A stretch of DNA of 64,000 nt, from positions 2,437,001 to 2,501,000 of the forward strand of contig NC_018866.1 of assembly GCF_000305775.1 (NCBI RefSeq), read 5' to 3'. This document shows positions 51,890 through 60,715 of the stretch, one piece after another. The notes under the pieces were generated by a model. That model had not been told where the DNA came from. It ran no database searches and saw nothing but the letters and a program-made list of their open reading frames with translations. The stretch is from Dehalobacter sp. DCA. GTDB lineage: Bacteria > Bacillota > Desulfitobacteriia > Desulfitobacteriales > Syntrophobotulaceae. The translations under genes were made by a program, and so were the position numbers. Positions within the stretch are counted from its first letter, which is position 1, and each line of letters begins with the position of its first letter.

Positions 51890-52100
51890 GGTGATAGAAT
51901 TGTTGATCTTTGTAGAGAGCGGGATATAACACCCAAATGCGTTAAGCTATAGAGCCGGGGTACCACAATCGACAATAAAAAGTATTCTGAATGATGAAAG
52001 CCAAAATCCGGGTATCGTGACGATCAAAAAGTTATGCGACGGATTAAACATCTCCCTATCGGACTTTTTTAATACGGATGATTTTCGCAATTTGGAGTAG
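51890..52100 (+). pseudogene. frameshifted XRE-family regulator
   Basis: Two frames join to a small XRE repressor: DRIVDLCRERDITP in one, then NALSYRAGVPQSTIKSIL and TIKKLCDGLNISLSDFF in the next, ending FRNLE. The switch is one base at about 51932-51936, and no start codon precedes the first part. This is a common 65-70-residue Firmicutes regulator family, here inactivated. Confidence 0.75.
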
Positions 52101-52142
52101 GAAATTAAATAAAACCATCGACTTTCAATGATTTTTAATAAC

Positions 52143-52703
52143 TTATCCATCATAGAGCGACATTTGCTCCAAGGCTCTATCCGTGATATCTTTGCTCTTT
52201 CGGGATGACAGACTTAAGAATAATCGACGTATATTTTCCCCACAAGCAGCAGCCAATTTTTCAACCTCTGCCATTTCATAGATCATATAAATTTTTTTGT
52301 GTGGAGTATAATAGAGTAAAACTTTTTTGTTTTGCTTCGTGAGATTAATAATATTGTTTAATGTCCCTTTGCTTTTTCCATTCCATATCATAAAGCCATG
52401 ATCGGCATTTTCGGCCATTGTCTTATCTTTGGCTGCATAAAAGTCGAACCCTTTGACCTTATCCGAGACCTCAATTGTTTGAATCGGCCAATCTCCTACG
52501 TTATTTCTGGCTTTACCTTGACTGGCATAGACAAATACATCCCTGTATTGATGCTGGAAAAAAAACTGCTGGATCGCTCGATCCATGCCATTGGCATCAC
52601 CAACCAAAACGGTTTCATTTCGTTTTATTATTTTTTTTAGCCCTTCATCAACATTTTTATCAATAACCTTAATGGCTCTGGGTCCACCAATAAAAATTTT
52701 CAC
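52143..52703 (-). CDS. SLOG-like Rossmann protein
   Basis: A 186-residue protein with a nucleotide-binding SLOG/DprA-like layout: KIFIGGPRAI at the N-terminus, VLVGDANGMDRAIQQFF at about 31-47, then KARNNVGDW and the ADHGFMIWNGKSKGTLNNI segment that would close the pocket. SLOG domains bind or process nucleotides and occur in prokaryotic conflict systems and competence. The start is GTG 52703, with AAGGGG upstream. It lies between a dead regulator and dinD. No catalytic function can be stated. Confidence 0.7.
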   Translation of the reverse strand: MKIFIGGPRAIKVIDKNVDEGLKKIIKRNETVLVGDANGMDRAIQQFFFQHQYRDVFVYASQGKARNNVGDWPIQTIEVSDKVKGFDFYAAKDKTMAENADHGFMIWNGKSKGTLNNIINLTKQNKKVLLYYTPHKKIYMIYEMAEVEKLAAACGENIRRLFLSLSSRKSKDITDRALEQMSLYDG

Positions 52704-52776
52704 GGAATTCACCCCTTGGTTTTTGTCATTGCCAAAACATAAATATGATCAATATTTTTATCTTCCCTTAAAGCAT

Positions 52777-53613
52777 TTATTCTATTTCCTTATACCTACT
52801 CTTATGTTCTTTCTCAATTTGCTGAATGCTCTTCCCCGGTGTTGGCAAATCCTCCGGCATGGTTCCTCCCAATTCTTTAATCGTTTGCCTTACCTTTTGT
52901 CCTACTTGAAAATGAGTCTGATTGGCTTTATCTTTTACTTTAATATTCTCTCTTCTCAGTTTTTCATCTGTTTGAGTAGCTCGGAATAGATTTGCCGCTA
53001 ATTCGGTGCTTCCCATATGGTCGAGTATTTTTTGGCTCTTCTTTAAGCCTTTGCGTTCATGGATTTCTTTCACCCCAAAGCCGCCATACAACCCTTGGTA
53101 CCCTTTATTTTGAAAAACCGCATAATCCTTTGCTTCAACAACGCCGGCCTCTTTTGCCGCCTCAGCTAAAGACTTATTATGGATAATCATCTCGTTGCGG
53201 ATTGCTAAACGCTTCTGTTCTTCATTCAACTGATCATAGTTCTCAATTAATTCTTGCTGACGTGTCTTTACGGCAAAATAGGTTTGTCCAATTGCAATCA
53301 CTTTTTTTCGAGAGTCTCCATTTTGAACAATTAAATAACATGCATAACGGGAAAGCATTATATCTTCTATCTCTCGTTCAGCACCTGAACCGATATCAAC
53401 CATTTTGCGGATCTCCGCAAAATGGTCTGCAACAAGATAGCCGCTATTTTGGCAAGCGATCTTTGCACGCTCTATTACATCGGTAAAACTCCTCCATTGT
53501 TGGTATTCCAATACAACCTTTAACTCTCTGGCATACCAAAACTCAATACCCTCTGTAGTCAAATGTTTGATGGACTCAAAAGTTTTTTCAGAATATTTTT
53601 CAATCTCAGTCAT
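52777..53613 (-). CDS. dinD: DNA-damage-inducible protein D (DinD)
   Basis: A 278-residue DinD protein. The N-terminal Bro-N-like DNA-associated domain (GIEFWYARELKVVLEYQQWR, FAEIRKMVDIGSGAEREIED, LSRYACYLIVQNGDS) and the C-terminal helical region (YGGFGVKEIHERKGLKKSQ, ILDHMGSTELAANLFRATQT) are complete. E. coli DinD inhibits RecA filament function. The start is ATG 53613, behind AGGAGG. A LexA box sits in its promoter, consistent with the name. Confidence 0.93.
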   Translation of the reverse strand: MTEIEKYSEKTFESIKHLTTEGIEFWYARELKVVLEYQQWRSFTDVIERAKIACQNSGYLVADHFAEIRKMVDIGSGAEREIEDIMLSRYACYLIVQNGDSRKKVIAIGQTYFAVKTRQQELIENYDQLNEEQKRLAIRNEMIIHNKSLAEAAKEAGVVEAKDYAVFQNKGYQGLYGGFGVKEIHERKGLKKSQKILDHMGSTELAANLFRATQTDEKLRRENIKVKDKANQTHFQVGQKVRQTIKELGGTMPEDLPTPGKSIQQIEKEHKSRYKEIE

Positions 53614-53645
53614 ATGAGCTTTCCTCCTCTGAGACAATTAAATAT

Positions 53646-53694
53646 CGAACATATGTTCTAGTGGTATTTTATACCACATTACTCAGCATGGCAA
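53646..53694 (-). promoter_or_regulatory. SOS promoter of dinD
   Basis: On the minus strand: TTGCCA (53689-53694), 17-base spacer, TAAAAT (53666-53671), then CGAACATATGTTCT (53646-53659). From the box through the -10 it matches the WYL-gene promoter at 9465 in 31 of 32 bases, including the palindrome GTGGTATAAAATACCAC. Confidence 0.88.
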
Positions 53695-53700
53695 GAGAAA

Positions 53701-53747
53701 TATTTTCGTTTTAGGGCTTTCTATGTATATTTGTTCTGATTGTGAAT
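53701..53747 (-). pseudogene. remnant of a third DYKxMY-type small gene
   Basis: Reads SEQIYIESPKTKIF on the minus strand, close to TEQMYIESPEPKIF of the gene at 57302-57475. Neither end is kept. The dinD promoter starts just beside it. Confidence 0.55.
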
Positions 53748-53767
53748 ATGAGAATAGACTCCTTGTT

Positions 53768-54700
53768 CTAGCTTTCGTATAAGGTAGCTATAGCATGTAT
53801 TCTACGCTTCATTTCTGTGCGGATATGTAACGGCTCTAAACACTCGCATTTATCCCCGAAACTGAAAAGAATATTGTAGTAGTATTCGTTCTCTACGAAA
53901 GGAAAACTAACAATGTAATGCTCATCACCGTCTGGCGAAAAGTGTTCATAAGTGCAATAATCAAGCACCCTGTCCATGACAGATTTATGAATACGAATTT
54001 TGATTTTTGTTTGCATCGTTGCCAAAATATCAGTAAAATCCAACTGCGGTTTTTGATAATCTCGTGGCGTAAAAAATTCCTCTTGTATTTGTAGGTTTGA
54101 TGTGCGGGATAGTTTGAATAGGCGAAAATCATTTCTTTTATGGCAATACCCTTGCCAATACCAATGACTACTTTTCAATACAAGCTGATACGGCTCGGCT
54201 GTTCGTGCGGTTTTATTTCCGTAGCGGTCTGCATATTCAAACGAAAGTAGCTTACTTTCCTGTAAAGCTGTTTTGATAATTTCTAAATATGGTTGTATGT
54301 TCCTGTTGCCCATCCACGGACTTAAATCTATATATATTTGATTTGCTTTTAATTCAATGTCTTTCGCTCTATCGGCGGGGATAAAACTCTTGACTTTCGC
54401 AAGGGCGTTTACCAGTTCATCACCTCGTATCATGTTGGAAAGACTGGAAAGCCCCATCAAGATAGCGGAAAGGTCGGTAGTCGAAAAAACCTTTCTATCA
54501 ATCTTGTATTTCTGCATGATTTCAAAGCCGCCGCCCACTCCCGATGTTGCGCGAACAGGAATACCCGCCAGGTTGATAGTGTCTATGTCGCGGTAGATTG
54601 TGCGGGGTGAAACTTCAAACATATCTGCTAACTCCTGTGCGCCTATACGCTCTTTATCAAGGAGTATCATAATAATGCTAACAAGCCTGTCAACCTTCAT
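53768..54700 (-). CDS. YafY-type HTH/WYL transcription regulator, second copy
   Basis: A 310-residue HTH_11 + WYL + WCX regulator, same architecture as the gene at 8405-9319 (N-terminal IIMILLDKERIGAQELADMF and SPRTIYRDIDTINLAGIPV; WYL region SSHWYWQGYCHKRNDFRLF). The start is ATG 54700, giving the standard N-terminus. It is divergent from an isochorismatase-type gene and may control it; it also lies just upstream of dinD. No LexA box was seen in its own promoter region. Confidence 0.88.
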   Translation of the reverse strand: MKVDRLVSIIMILLDKERIGAQELADMFEVSPRTIYRDIDTINLAGIPVRATSGVGGGFEIMQKYKIDRKVFSTTDLSAILMGLSSLSNMIRGDELVNALAKVKSFIPADRAKDIELKANQIYIDLSPWMGNRNIQPYLEIIKTALQESKLLSFEYADRYGNKTARTAEPYQLVLKSSHWYWQGYCHKRNDFRLFKLSRTSNLQIQEEFFTPRDYQKPQLDFTDILATMQTKIKIRIHKSVMDRVLDYCTYEHFSPDGDEHYIVSFPFVENEYYYNILFSFGDKCECLEPLHIRTEMKRRIHAIATLYES

Positions 54701-54818
54701 CTGATAGCCGCCTTCAAAATTTTTTTTATCATTATGGATTGTTGCCACACTGTTGTCAACAATTACACGGTACAATAAAATAGCAAACAAATCAATCTAC
54801 CTATCAGGAGGAGACACT

Positions 54819-55346
54819 ATGCAGAAAAAAGCCTTAGTAATCATTGATATTCAAAATGACATAACAAAAAATTATAAGGATATTATTGACAATATCAATA
54901 AAGCGATTGATTGGGCAGTCCATAATAATATTCATGTTATTTATATAAGGCATGAAAATTTGTCAGCCGGTACGAGGACTTTTAAAACCAATACATATGG
55001 GTCTGAATTAGCTTCAGACTTGAAAATAGTATCAAAAAATGTTTTTACAAAATACAAAGGAAACGCATTAAGCAGTGAAGAATTTGCAGACTTTATTAGT
55101 AAAAATGAAATATGTGATTTCTACATAACAGGAGCAGATGCTATTGCTTGTGTTAAATCAACCTGTTACAACTTATGCAAAGCAAATTATGGCGTTAATG
55201 TCCTATCAGATTGCATTACCAGTTATGATAAAAGGAAAATTGACGAAATGCTGCGCTATTATGAAAGTAAAGGCAGTAAAATCATTCGTTTAAATGACTT
55301 GTTACCAAAGCGGGACCCTGGATATTCCCAGTGTTTCGTTGATTAA
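54819..55346 (+). CDS. isochorismatase-like cysteine hydrolase
   Basis: A 175-residue hydrolase of the nicotinamidase/isochorismatase superfamily. The catalytic Asp is in LVIIDIQNDIT, Lys in FTKYKGNA and the nucleophile Cys in ADAIACVKSTCYN (the usual GxxxxxCVxxT). The substrate is unknown; relatives cleave nicotinamide, isochorismate, N-carbamoyl compounds or are of no known activity. AGGAGG precedes ATG 54819. It is divergent from the WYL regulator, a common regulator-target layout. Confidence 0.87.
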   Translation: MQKKALVIIDIQNDITKNYKDIIDNINKAIDWAVHNNIHVIYIRHENLSAGTRTFKTNTYGSELASDLKIVSKNVFTKYKGNALSSEEFADFISKNEICDFYITGADAIACVKSTCYNLCKANYGVNVLSDCITSYDKRKIDEMLRYYESKGSKIIRLNDLLPKRDPGYSQCFVD

Positions 55347-55399
55347 GCTTGAAAATATAACGGAACAAGCATCATCGTAAGCTGCTTGTCTATCATGGT

Positions 55400-56420
55400 T
55401 CATTCGTCCTTACCGTCTTTACCCTTAAGGTACTTTGCCATTTCTTTATCGAATTGCGAGATGTAGTCCTTATCCTGCTGAAAGCGGAACTGCCCGTAAA
55501 TGTCTTCCGCTTTTTTTACTGCATCCTCATGCGAAAATTGACCCTTTATCTTTTAAGACTTTTCGTCGGTTGCTCTGTAAAAAATGATCCGTTTCGCGCA
55601 GCCAGTCCATCATGCTCATCGGTACTTCGTCCTCAGCCATTAGTTCTGCATAATCAATAAACATGGTCAAGATGCGGTTAAGACGCGTAAGTTCCTTTTC
55701 ATTAAGATAGTTTTTCGCAACCCCCACATCACGCTTGATAATCTTTCCATCCGGTGCTGCTTTCCATGTAGTCAGTCCCATTGTAGGATGCTCAAGCGTG
55801 ACCCGCTCGGCAATTAATTCTGCAGCTGTCTTTCCGGTTATAGCATAATGGAGCTTGTTCTGCACAAAAGAATAGAACTCCCGGGTAGAACTGCTGTCTT
55901 TGTCATAGTCGTAACTGCATTGTTCGAACACATCGGCAATCTTCTGGTACGCTCTTCGCTCACTGGCTCGAATCTCGCGGATACGTTCCAGCAATTCATC
56001 AAAGTAATCTTTGCCGAAAGGCTTGCCGTTCTTCAAAAAATCGTCATTCAGCACAAACCCCTTTTGGATATACTCGTGCAGCGTTTTAGTGGCCCATTGA
56101 CGGAAGCGTGTCGCCTTTTTTGAGTTAACACGATATCCTACAGCGATGATCATATCCAAACTATAAAATTCCACCGTACGCTTTACAGTTCGGCTGCCCT
56201 CTTCTTGAACTATTTCCATTTTGGAAACAGTTGCTTCCGCAGTTAATTCTTCATCTTCATAAATATTATTAATGTGTTTACTAATAGCGGCGACGCCAAC
56301 TTCAAACAGCTCCGCAATTGCTTTTTGCGTCATCCAGAAGTTTTCGTCCTCATAACGTACCGAAACCGTCACATTGCCGCTGTCCGTCATGTACAAAATA
56401 ATTTTATTTTCCTGTCTCAT
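55400..56420 (-). pseudogene. RhuM-family protein with a frameshift near the 3' end
   Basis: The first 297 codons (56420 to 55527) encode a RhuM/virulence-type protein: N-terminal Bro-N-like part (NFWMTQKAIAELFEVGVAAI) and the central RFRQWATKTLHEYIQKGFVL. The frame stops at FA, but the other frame continues as GQFSHEDAVKKAEDIYGQFR to a stop at 55400, the conserved family C-terminus. One base change near 55540 explains it. It may be dead, or still make a nearly full protein. The promoter at 56960 has a LexA box. Confidence 0.75.
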
Positions 56421-56426
56421 ATTAGA

Positions 56427-56884
56427 TTACCTTCCGAGTTTACTTAAATATTTATCGGTCAAAGAGCCATTCTTTATTCGTTCATCATCCATTACCCAGC
56501 CTTTAATTGTATAATCTTTGGCGATTTGATTAACCCATTTACGAAATTGCACAGCTCTTTCGGAGTTGACCTTAAAGCCAAGGGCAATAATCATCTGTAA
56601 GGCATAATGCTTAGTATCATAGGTCTTTCCATCCGCAGCAGTTATTCGAAAATTTCGAATAACTGCACTCTCTTCTAACTCCGAGTCAGCAAAGATCCTT
56701 TTGATATGGTAGTTAATCGTGTGTGTTTCTACGTCATACAAAGTAGCCATCAACTATTGTGTGAGCCAGATATTCTCATCCTCATAACGCATTTCAACGC
56801 TGTCTTGATCATCACCAACGCTCGCGACAAAAGTCAGGTACTCAGCGGCGGAACTACGAATATTAATTTCTTTTTTCTTCCCAT
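56427..56884 (-). pseudogene. second RhuM-family gene, broken three ways
   Basis: Reading SAAEYLTFVASVGDDQDSVE, then ENIWLTQ-stop-LMATLYDVETHTINYHI. The ATG at 56884 is in a different frame from the rest, an in-frame TAG interrupts after LTQ (56752-56760 region), and the protein ends after DKYLSKLGR with the C-terminal two thirds missing. The intact stretch (108 codons) is RhuM N-terminal type. Confidence 0.75.
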
Positions 56885-56959
56885 AGCTTCTATTCCTTCC
56901 GCTCTATAGCAATAAAGTTTGATATCCACAGATTTGCAGAAGCCAGTAAATCTATATCC

Positions 56960-56988
56960 ATTATAGAAGAACATACGTTCTTGGTCAA
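56960..56988 (-). promoter_or_regulatory. promoter with LexA box inside the spacer
   Basis: On the minus strand TTGACC (56983-56988), 17 bases, TATAAT (56960-56965); the spacer contains AGAACGTATGTTCT (56968-56981). It drives the RhuM-type genes. LexA would block polymerase directly. From 56989 to 57301 I see no gene. Confidence 0.78.
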
Positions 56989-57301
56989 CCAATTAATTCC
57001 ATGAGGCAAAATACAGTCATACATTATTCTTTCTTTTCAAAATAAAGCTCCGGCAAAGCAATTCTGATCTCAGAATCCGCGTTTTCTTTTTTCCAGTAAA
57101 CAATAAACCGTATTTTTGCTGTATTGGGCAGATAATACAATAATTCCTCCCATTTCTATAAATCCTGATTTAAAGCAGCCCTTTATTTTAGATATAAAAG
57201 AACACCTCCCAGATTAATAATAAAATGAGAGGTGTCCAATAAAACGGATTATTAAGATGATATATGTTGCACATTATATCATTGTCTATTTCGTATGCCG
57301 C

Positions 57302-57475
57302 TTATTCTTTACATTCTGAATTCATCACATCATCTTCCCGCTTTATCAGAAAAATTTTTGGTTCGGGGCTTTCTATGTACATTTGTTCTGTTTGCTGCTG
57401 AATCTCCTGCAGCTGTTCAATGATAACAGTTACTTTGTTGAATAGTTCCGTATACATCCTCTTGTAATCCGCCAA
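57302..57475 (-). CDS. small helical protein of the DYKxMY type, copy 2
   Basis: A 57-residue protein: ADYKRMYTELFNKVTVIIEQ, then Gln-rich and a charged C-terminus. It starts at TTG 57475 behind AAGGTG. Related to the gene at 51276 and the remnant at 53701. It is divergent from the XRE regulator at 57633, and the region between holds two operator-like palindromes. The function is unknown. Confidence 0.65.
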   Translation of the reverse strand: MADYKRMYTELFNKVTVIIEQLQEIQQQTEQMYIESPEPKIFLIKREDDVMNSECKE

Positions 57476-57541
57476 TTTGTATCACCTTAATAATCAAATA
57501 TTTTCTTTACTACGGTTACTTGCTATCAAATAATTTTCACA

Positions 57542-57613
57542 AGATACCACTTGGTATCTATTTTACTTTTTCTTCCTGCTAAAATCAATAAAAAATGGAT
57601 ACTATATAGTATC
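57542..57613. promoter_or_regulatory. two palindromic operators before the XRE gene
   Basis: AGATACCA-CT-TGGTATCT (57542-57559) and GATACTATATAGTATC (57598-57613, fully symmetric). They share GATAC/GTATC half-sites and flank the promoter; the second is 20 bases from the start codon. Likely autoregulation sites of the XRE protein. Confidence 0.65.
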
Positions 57614-57632
57614 ACGGCAGGAGGGACACGCA

Positions 57633-57881
57633 GTGCAAAAAATATTACAAGATGTCCATATTGGCGCAAATATACAACGTTTGAGAAAAAGCCGCGGCTA
57701 TTCTCAAACGGATATGGTAACTAAGCTACAATTATCAGGCCGTTCCATGTCAAGAGCAAATTATGCCCATATTGAGCAAGGGGTTAGGAACATCTATGTC
57801 AGCGACCTGATTTTATTCAAGGAGATTTTTGATGTTGACTTTGAGGAGTTTTTTAAGGGGTTAACCCCCCAAAAAAACTAG
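57633..57881 (+). CDS. XRE-family helix-turn-helix regulator
   Basis: An 82-residue phage-repressor-type protein: IGANIQRLRKSRGYSQTDMV, then SRANYAHIEQGVRNIYVSDL and FKEIFDVDFEEFF, an HTH_3 fold with nothing else. GTG start behind AGGAGGG. It converges with the PLD gene of the defence-like operon and is divergent from the small gene at 57302. Its operators are upstream. Confidence 0.87.
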   Translation: MQKILQDVHIGANIQRLRKSRGYSQTDMVTKLQLSGRSMSRANYAHIEQGVRNIYVSDLILFKEIFDVDFEEFFKGLTPQKN

Positions 57882-58012
57882 TAACAATTTGATCCTCAAT
57901 CAATTCTTCTCTCAATTCATTCCTGAGTTAAGTCCGGCTTCTATCTTCCTGCATCTTAAAATAAACTGTGCAGCGTCAGGAATATCCTCTGCGCTGTAGT
58001 TACAATGTGATG

Positions 58013-58921
58013 TTATAATAGACGAACAACCTGCGAATAATTAGGCCGCTCAATTTTAATGTTGTCGAAGCCGAGTAATGAAATCCAGTTCAGTAAGTTC
58101 GCAAGTAATTGCTTAACTTCTTTTCGATACGGCTTCGGATCATTTATTAATGCGTCATGGAGTTTGGCTGTCAATTCGCCGAAGTATAGCTGCTGATTAT
58201 TGCTTGCCCGAAGTGTTGACATAAGCCACTTGAAGCCTCGGCTGGACTGAAGAGCCCTAACTATTTCTGATTTATCATGATCGCCGACTGTCAGCCCAAG
58301 CATCAGATAATCGTCAGCATTGATTTCAAACGGTGTTTTTGTCTTTGGGAAATCGTGCGTAAAGAGCGTTGTTATATCATCTCTAATCATATTGACTATG
58401 TCATCATCCCACTCATTCATTGACAAATGCCCGTTATTCACACATTCAACTTGCTTTTTCATCCGCTCGTAGAGATTATCTGTCATTAGCGTTGACTTGT
58501 CGAACATCGCATTTATCATAACCAGCTCGTCTGGGTCAACCTCAGCAAGCATAGCCATCTCCAGATTACTTTCCTTAGCTAGACCTATACCTCTGGATGT
58601 TAGATTTGCGCTGCCGACAATCCATCTCTTCCGGTCGAAGATAAAAGTCTTCGCATGTAGGTCAAGCAGTATGTACAGATCCCATCCGTATTGCTTACAA
58701 TAAATATAGATGTCTAAATCTGTAGCTCCACTCAGAATATCATCTAAACGAAACCGTACCATCAGACGTTTCGTGACCGGAGCCGAAGATACTTTTGAAT
58801 CAACATATGCTAGCGCGGCAGTCTTGCAATATGCGGATATGATCTGGAGGTTATCACTGACCTTCGAAAACTCTTGTTCTAAAACAGTCTTTATTCTGTC
58901 GTGATAGATAATCTCATACAT
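58013..58921 (-). CDS. PLD-family nuclease-like protein
   Basis: A 302-residue protein whose N-terminal half is a phospholipase D / nuclease-type domain with one HKD motif: His89, Lys91 and Asp96 in DLHAKTFIFDRKRW, followed by GSANLTSRG with Asn106 (strand IVGSAN). A single HKD implies a dimeric active site, as in Nuc and restriction enzymes such as BfiI. The C-terminal half (160-302) is helical and not recognised. It ends the operon, 12 bases after the GHKL ATPase gene. As the only evident nuclease it is the likely DNA-cutting effector. Confidence 0.82.
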   Translation of the reverse strand: MYEIIYHDRIKTVLEQEFSKVSDNLQIISAYCKTAALAYVDSKVSSAPVTKRLMVRFRLDDILSGATDLDIYIYCKQYGWDLYILLDLHAKTFIFDRKRWIVGSANLTSRGIGLAKESNLEMAMLAEVDPDELVMINAMFDKSTLMTDNLYERMKKQVECVNNGHLSMNEWDDDIVNMIRDDITTLFTHDFPKTKTPFEINADDYLMLGLTVGDHDKSEIVRALQSSRGFKWLMSTLRASNNQQLYFGELTAKLHDALINDPKPYRKEVKQLLANLLNWISLLGFDNIKIERPNYSQVVRLL

Positions 58922-58933
58922 AGATATCTCCCG

Positions 58934-60715
58934 CTACGATTTGTTTCCGACTTGCTCATTTATGTACCTTCGGAGTTTTTCATTCCAGGTTGTTATGAGC
59001 TCGTCAAATGCCTCGCGGTCTTTCTCGCTTGCTTGATCAATTGTAATAACCAATGATGCTAGAAAAAGCTCAAAGGCAGTTTTGAAATCGGGATCATCTT
59101 CCAAACGTTGGACAAAGTTCGTGTAGAACACATGCGCTGTATTGATGATACAACTCGCTGTCCCTAAGCCTTCAAGATTATAGTCAAAGAAATGGTTGCG
59201 CCCGTTGTTCTTATAAATAAAATTGATTTTGTTTGACAAGTAGACGTCGATAATCTCATCCGACGGTTCTTCACCCGTCTGATGAGTTATAAAATCGTGA
59301 GCGTCATTGCGAACTTCTTCCTCTGACTTTCCTCCGCGCACCTCTTGACTGTGCGATGGTTCAGTAGACCCTTCCTCGGCCGCATTAACTATTTCTTCTG
59401 CCTGTGATGTTTCAGTCTGAGCAGTACGCGCCAACTTGCGGATATCTTTATTTCTGTTATACATCGCACTGATTGTATCGCTTATAAATCTCCGTAACTG
59501 TAGCCAGAGCGGCTTTAACTCATCATCCTCGTATTCCTCATCAGGGAGTTCGATAAGCTCGACGTGTTGTTTATTATTAGAGACACCAAAAGCTTCGTCG
59601 AGTTCAGGTTCAAATGAAATTTCACATCCCCACCATCGGTGTTCCGGCTTGTTTCGATTGGTGTAAAAATCGAATTGACCAAAGTCGATCTCTCGACCAG
59701 CACGAACCACAGAAATGCCCTCGAGCTTTTTTACATGCCCACCCATGGCAGTAGCACCTGGATCTTTCTTTATTGCAGTGATGTCATAAAACTCACGGCG
59801 AACAACAGAAAATGTGAGGGTTACTGTGGATTGGCGGATTTCTTTCGTGTCACGATCTTGATATCGAACAGGTACTCTCATAATACCATCAGGATAATCG
59901 TCATTTTTAAAAGGTTCAAACAGAGGCTCCGTAAAGGCAATATTATCACGCTCTCTGATTGTTCCAGGAGAATTAAAATTTCCCAACACAAGGTTTGGCT
60001 TCATAAGTAAGAGCGGATCGTTCGGCATCACCTGTCTATCTATGGTTTCATTTTGAGTGTGACGCAAATAAATGCTCTGTATCCCGGACTGAATTAGGTG
60101 CCTAAACTTCTGCCCTAAAGCAAACTCAAGCCTTTTGAAAAGCGGCATAACAGTTCCGGGACTGACGTTATCGCAGTCCTTCCACACGACGAGCGTACCG
60201 CTTTGACTAAAATCGAACTGCTTATGATTATCATCGGAGTATTGCAAGTAGTCGGAGTACTTATCAGGAATATCAACCGCTTGCGGCTCGTCAAACTCGG
60301 TTTGGATTCCTTGTTGGATAAGGTTAATGTCAAGATATATCATCAGGCAGTTTCCGACTCCGCCTTGCCACGAATAGACCTCTACCCTTGGGCAAACATG
60401 AAGCGAGGCTTGTGGCAAACCGACACCGAACCTTCCCATTCCCCGCCTTTCTCGGCGGGTGCTTGAACCAATCTGCAAACATGTGTCTAGGGTTTCTCTG
60501 TCCATCCCTGTTCCATTATCCAGGAATGCAATCTCTGTTACAATTCTCCTGCTCGCATATGATGGCAAGGTATCAGTTACAATGACAAAGACATCTGTTG
60601 CTTCAGCCTCGATAGAGTTATCGATGATCTCGGATACTGCGCTTTCGATGTTCTTGTATCCAGTGTTCCTGAGGGCATCTCCGTATTGCTCTATGTTTAT
60701 AATCGACTGGCTCAT
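58934..60715 (-). CDS. GHKL ATPase of the MutL/MORC-like type
   Basis: A 593-residue protein with an N-terminal GHKL ATPase: SEIIDNSIEAEA (Glu29, Asn33), FLDNGTGMD (Asp66-Met71) and GMGRFGVGLPQAS (ATP lid). The arrangement is that of MutL, Hsp90 and MORC, not histidine kinases. An S5-like second domain follows (about 200-400, with AMGGHVKKLEGISVVRAGRE), then a charged linker (430-470) and a unique helical C-terminus. Prokaryotic MORC-like ATPases are known from restriction-type operons. Its start overlaps the helicase stop (ATGA). It probably couples recognition of DNA to the nuclease. Confidence 0.85.
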   Translation of the reverse strand: MSQSIINIEQYGDALRNTGYKNIESAVSEIIDNSIEAEATDVFVIVTDTLPSYASRRIVTEIAFLDNGTGMDRETLDTCLQIGSSTRRERRGMGRFGVGLPQASLHVCPRVEVYSWQGGVGNCLMIYLDINLIQQGIQTEFDEPQAVDIPDKYSDYLQYSDDNHKQFDFSQSGTLVVWKDCDNVSPGTVMPLFKRLEFALGQKFRHLIQSGIQSIYLRHTQNETIDRQVMPNDPLLLMKPNLVLGNFNSPGTIRERDNIAFTEPLFEPFKNDDYPDGIMRVPVRYQDRDTKEIRQSTVTLTFSVVRREFYDITAIKKDPGATAMGGHVKKLEGISVVRAGREIDFGQFDFYTNRNKPEHRWWGCEISFEPELDEAFGVSNNKQHVELIELPDEEYEDDELKPLWLQLRRFISDTISAMYNRNKDIRKLARTAQTETSQAEEIVNAAEEGSTEPSHSQEVRGGKSEEEVRNDAHDFITHQTGEEPSDEIIDVYLSNKINFIYKNNGRNHFFDYNLEGLGTASCIINTAHVFYTNFVQRLEDDPDFKTAFELFLASLVITIDQASEKDREAFDELITTWNEKLRRYINEQVGNKS

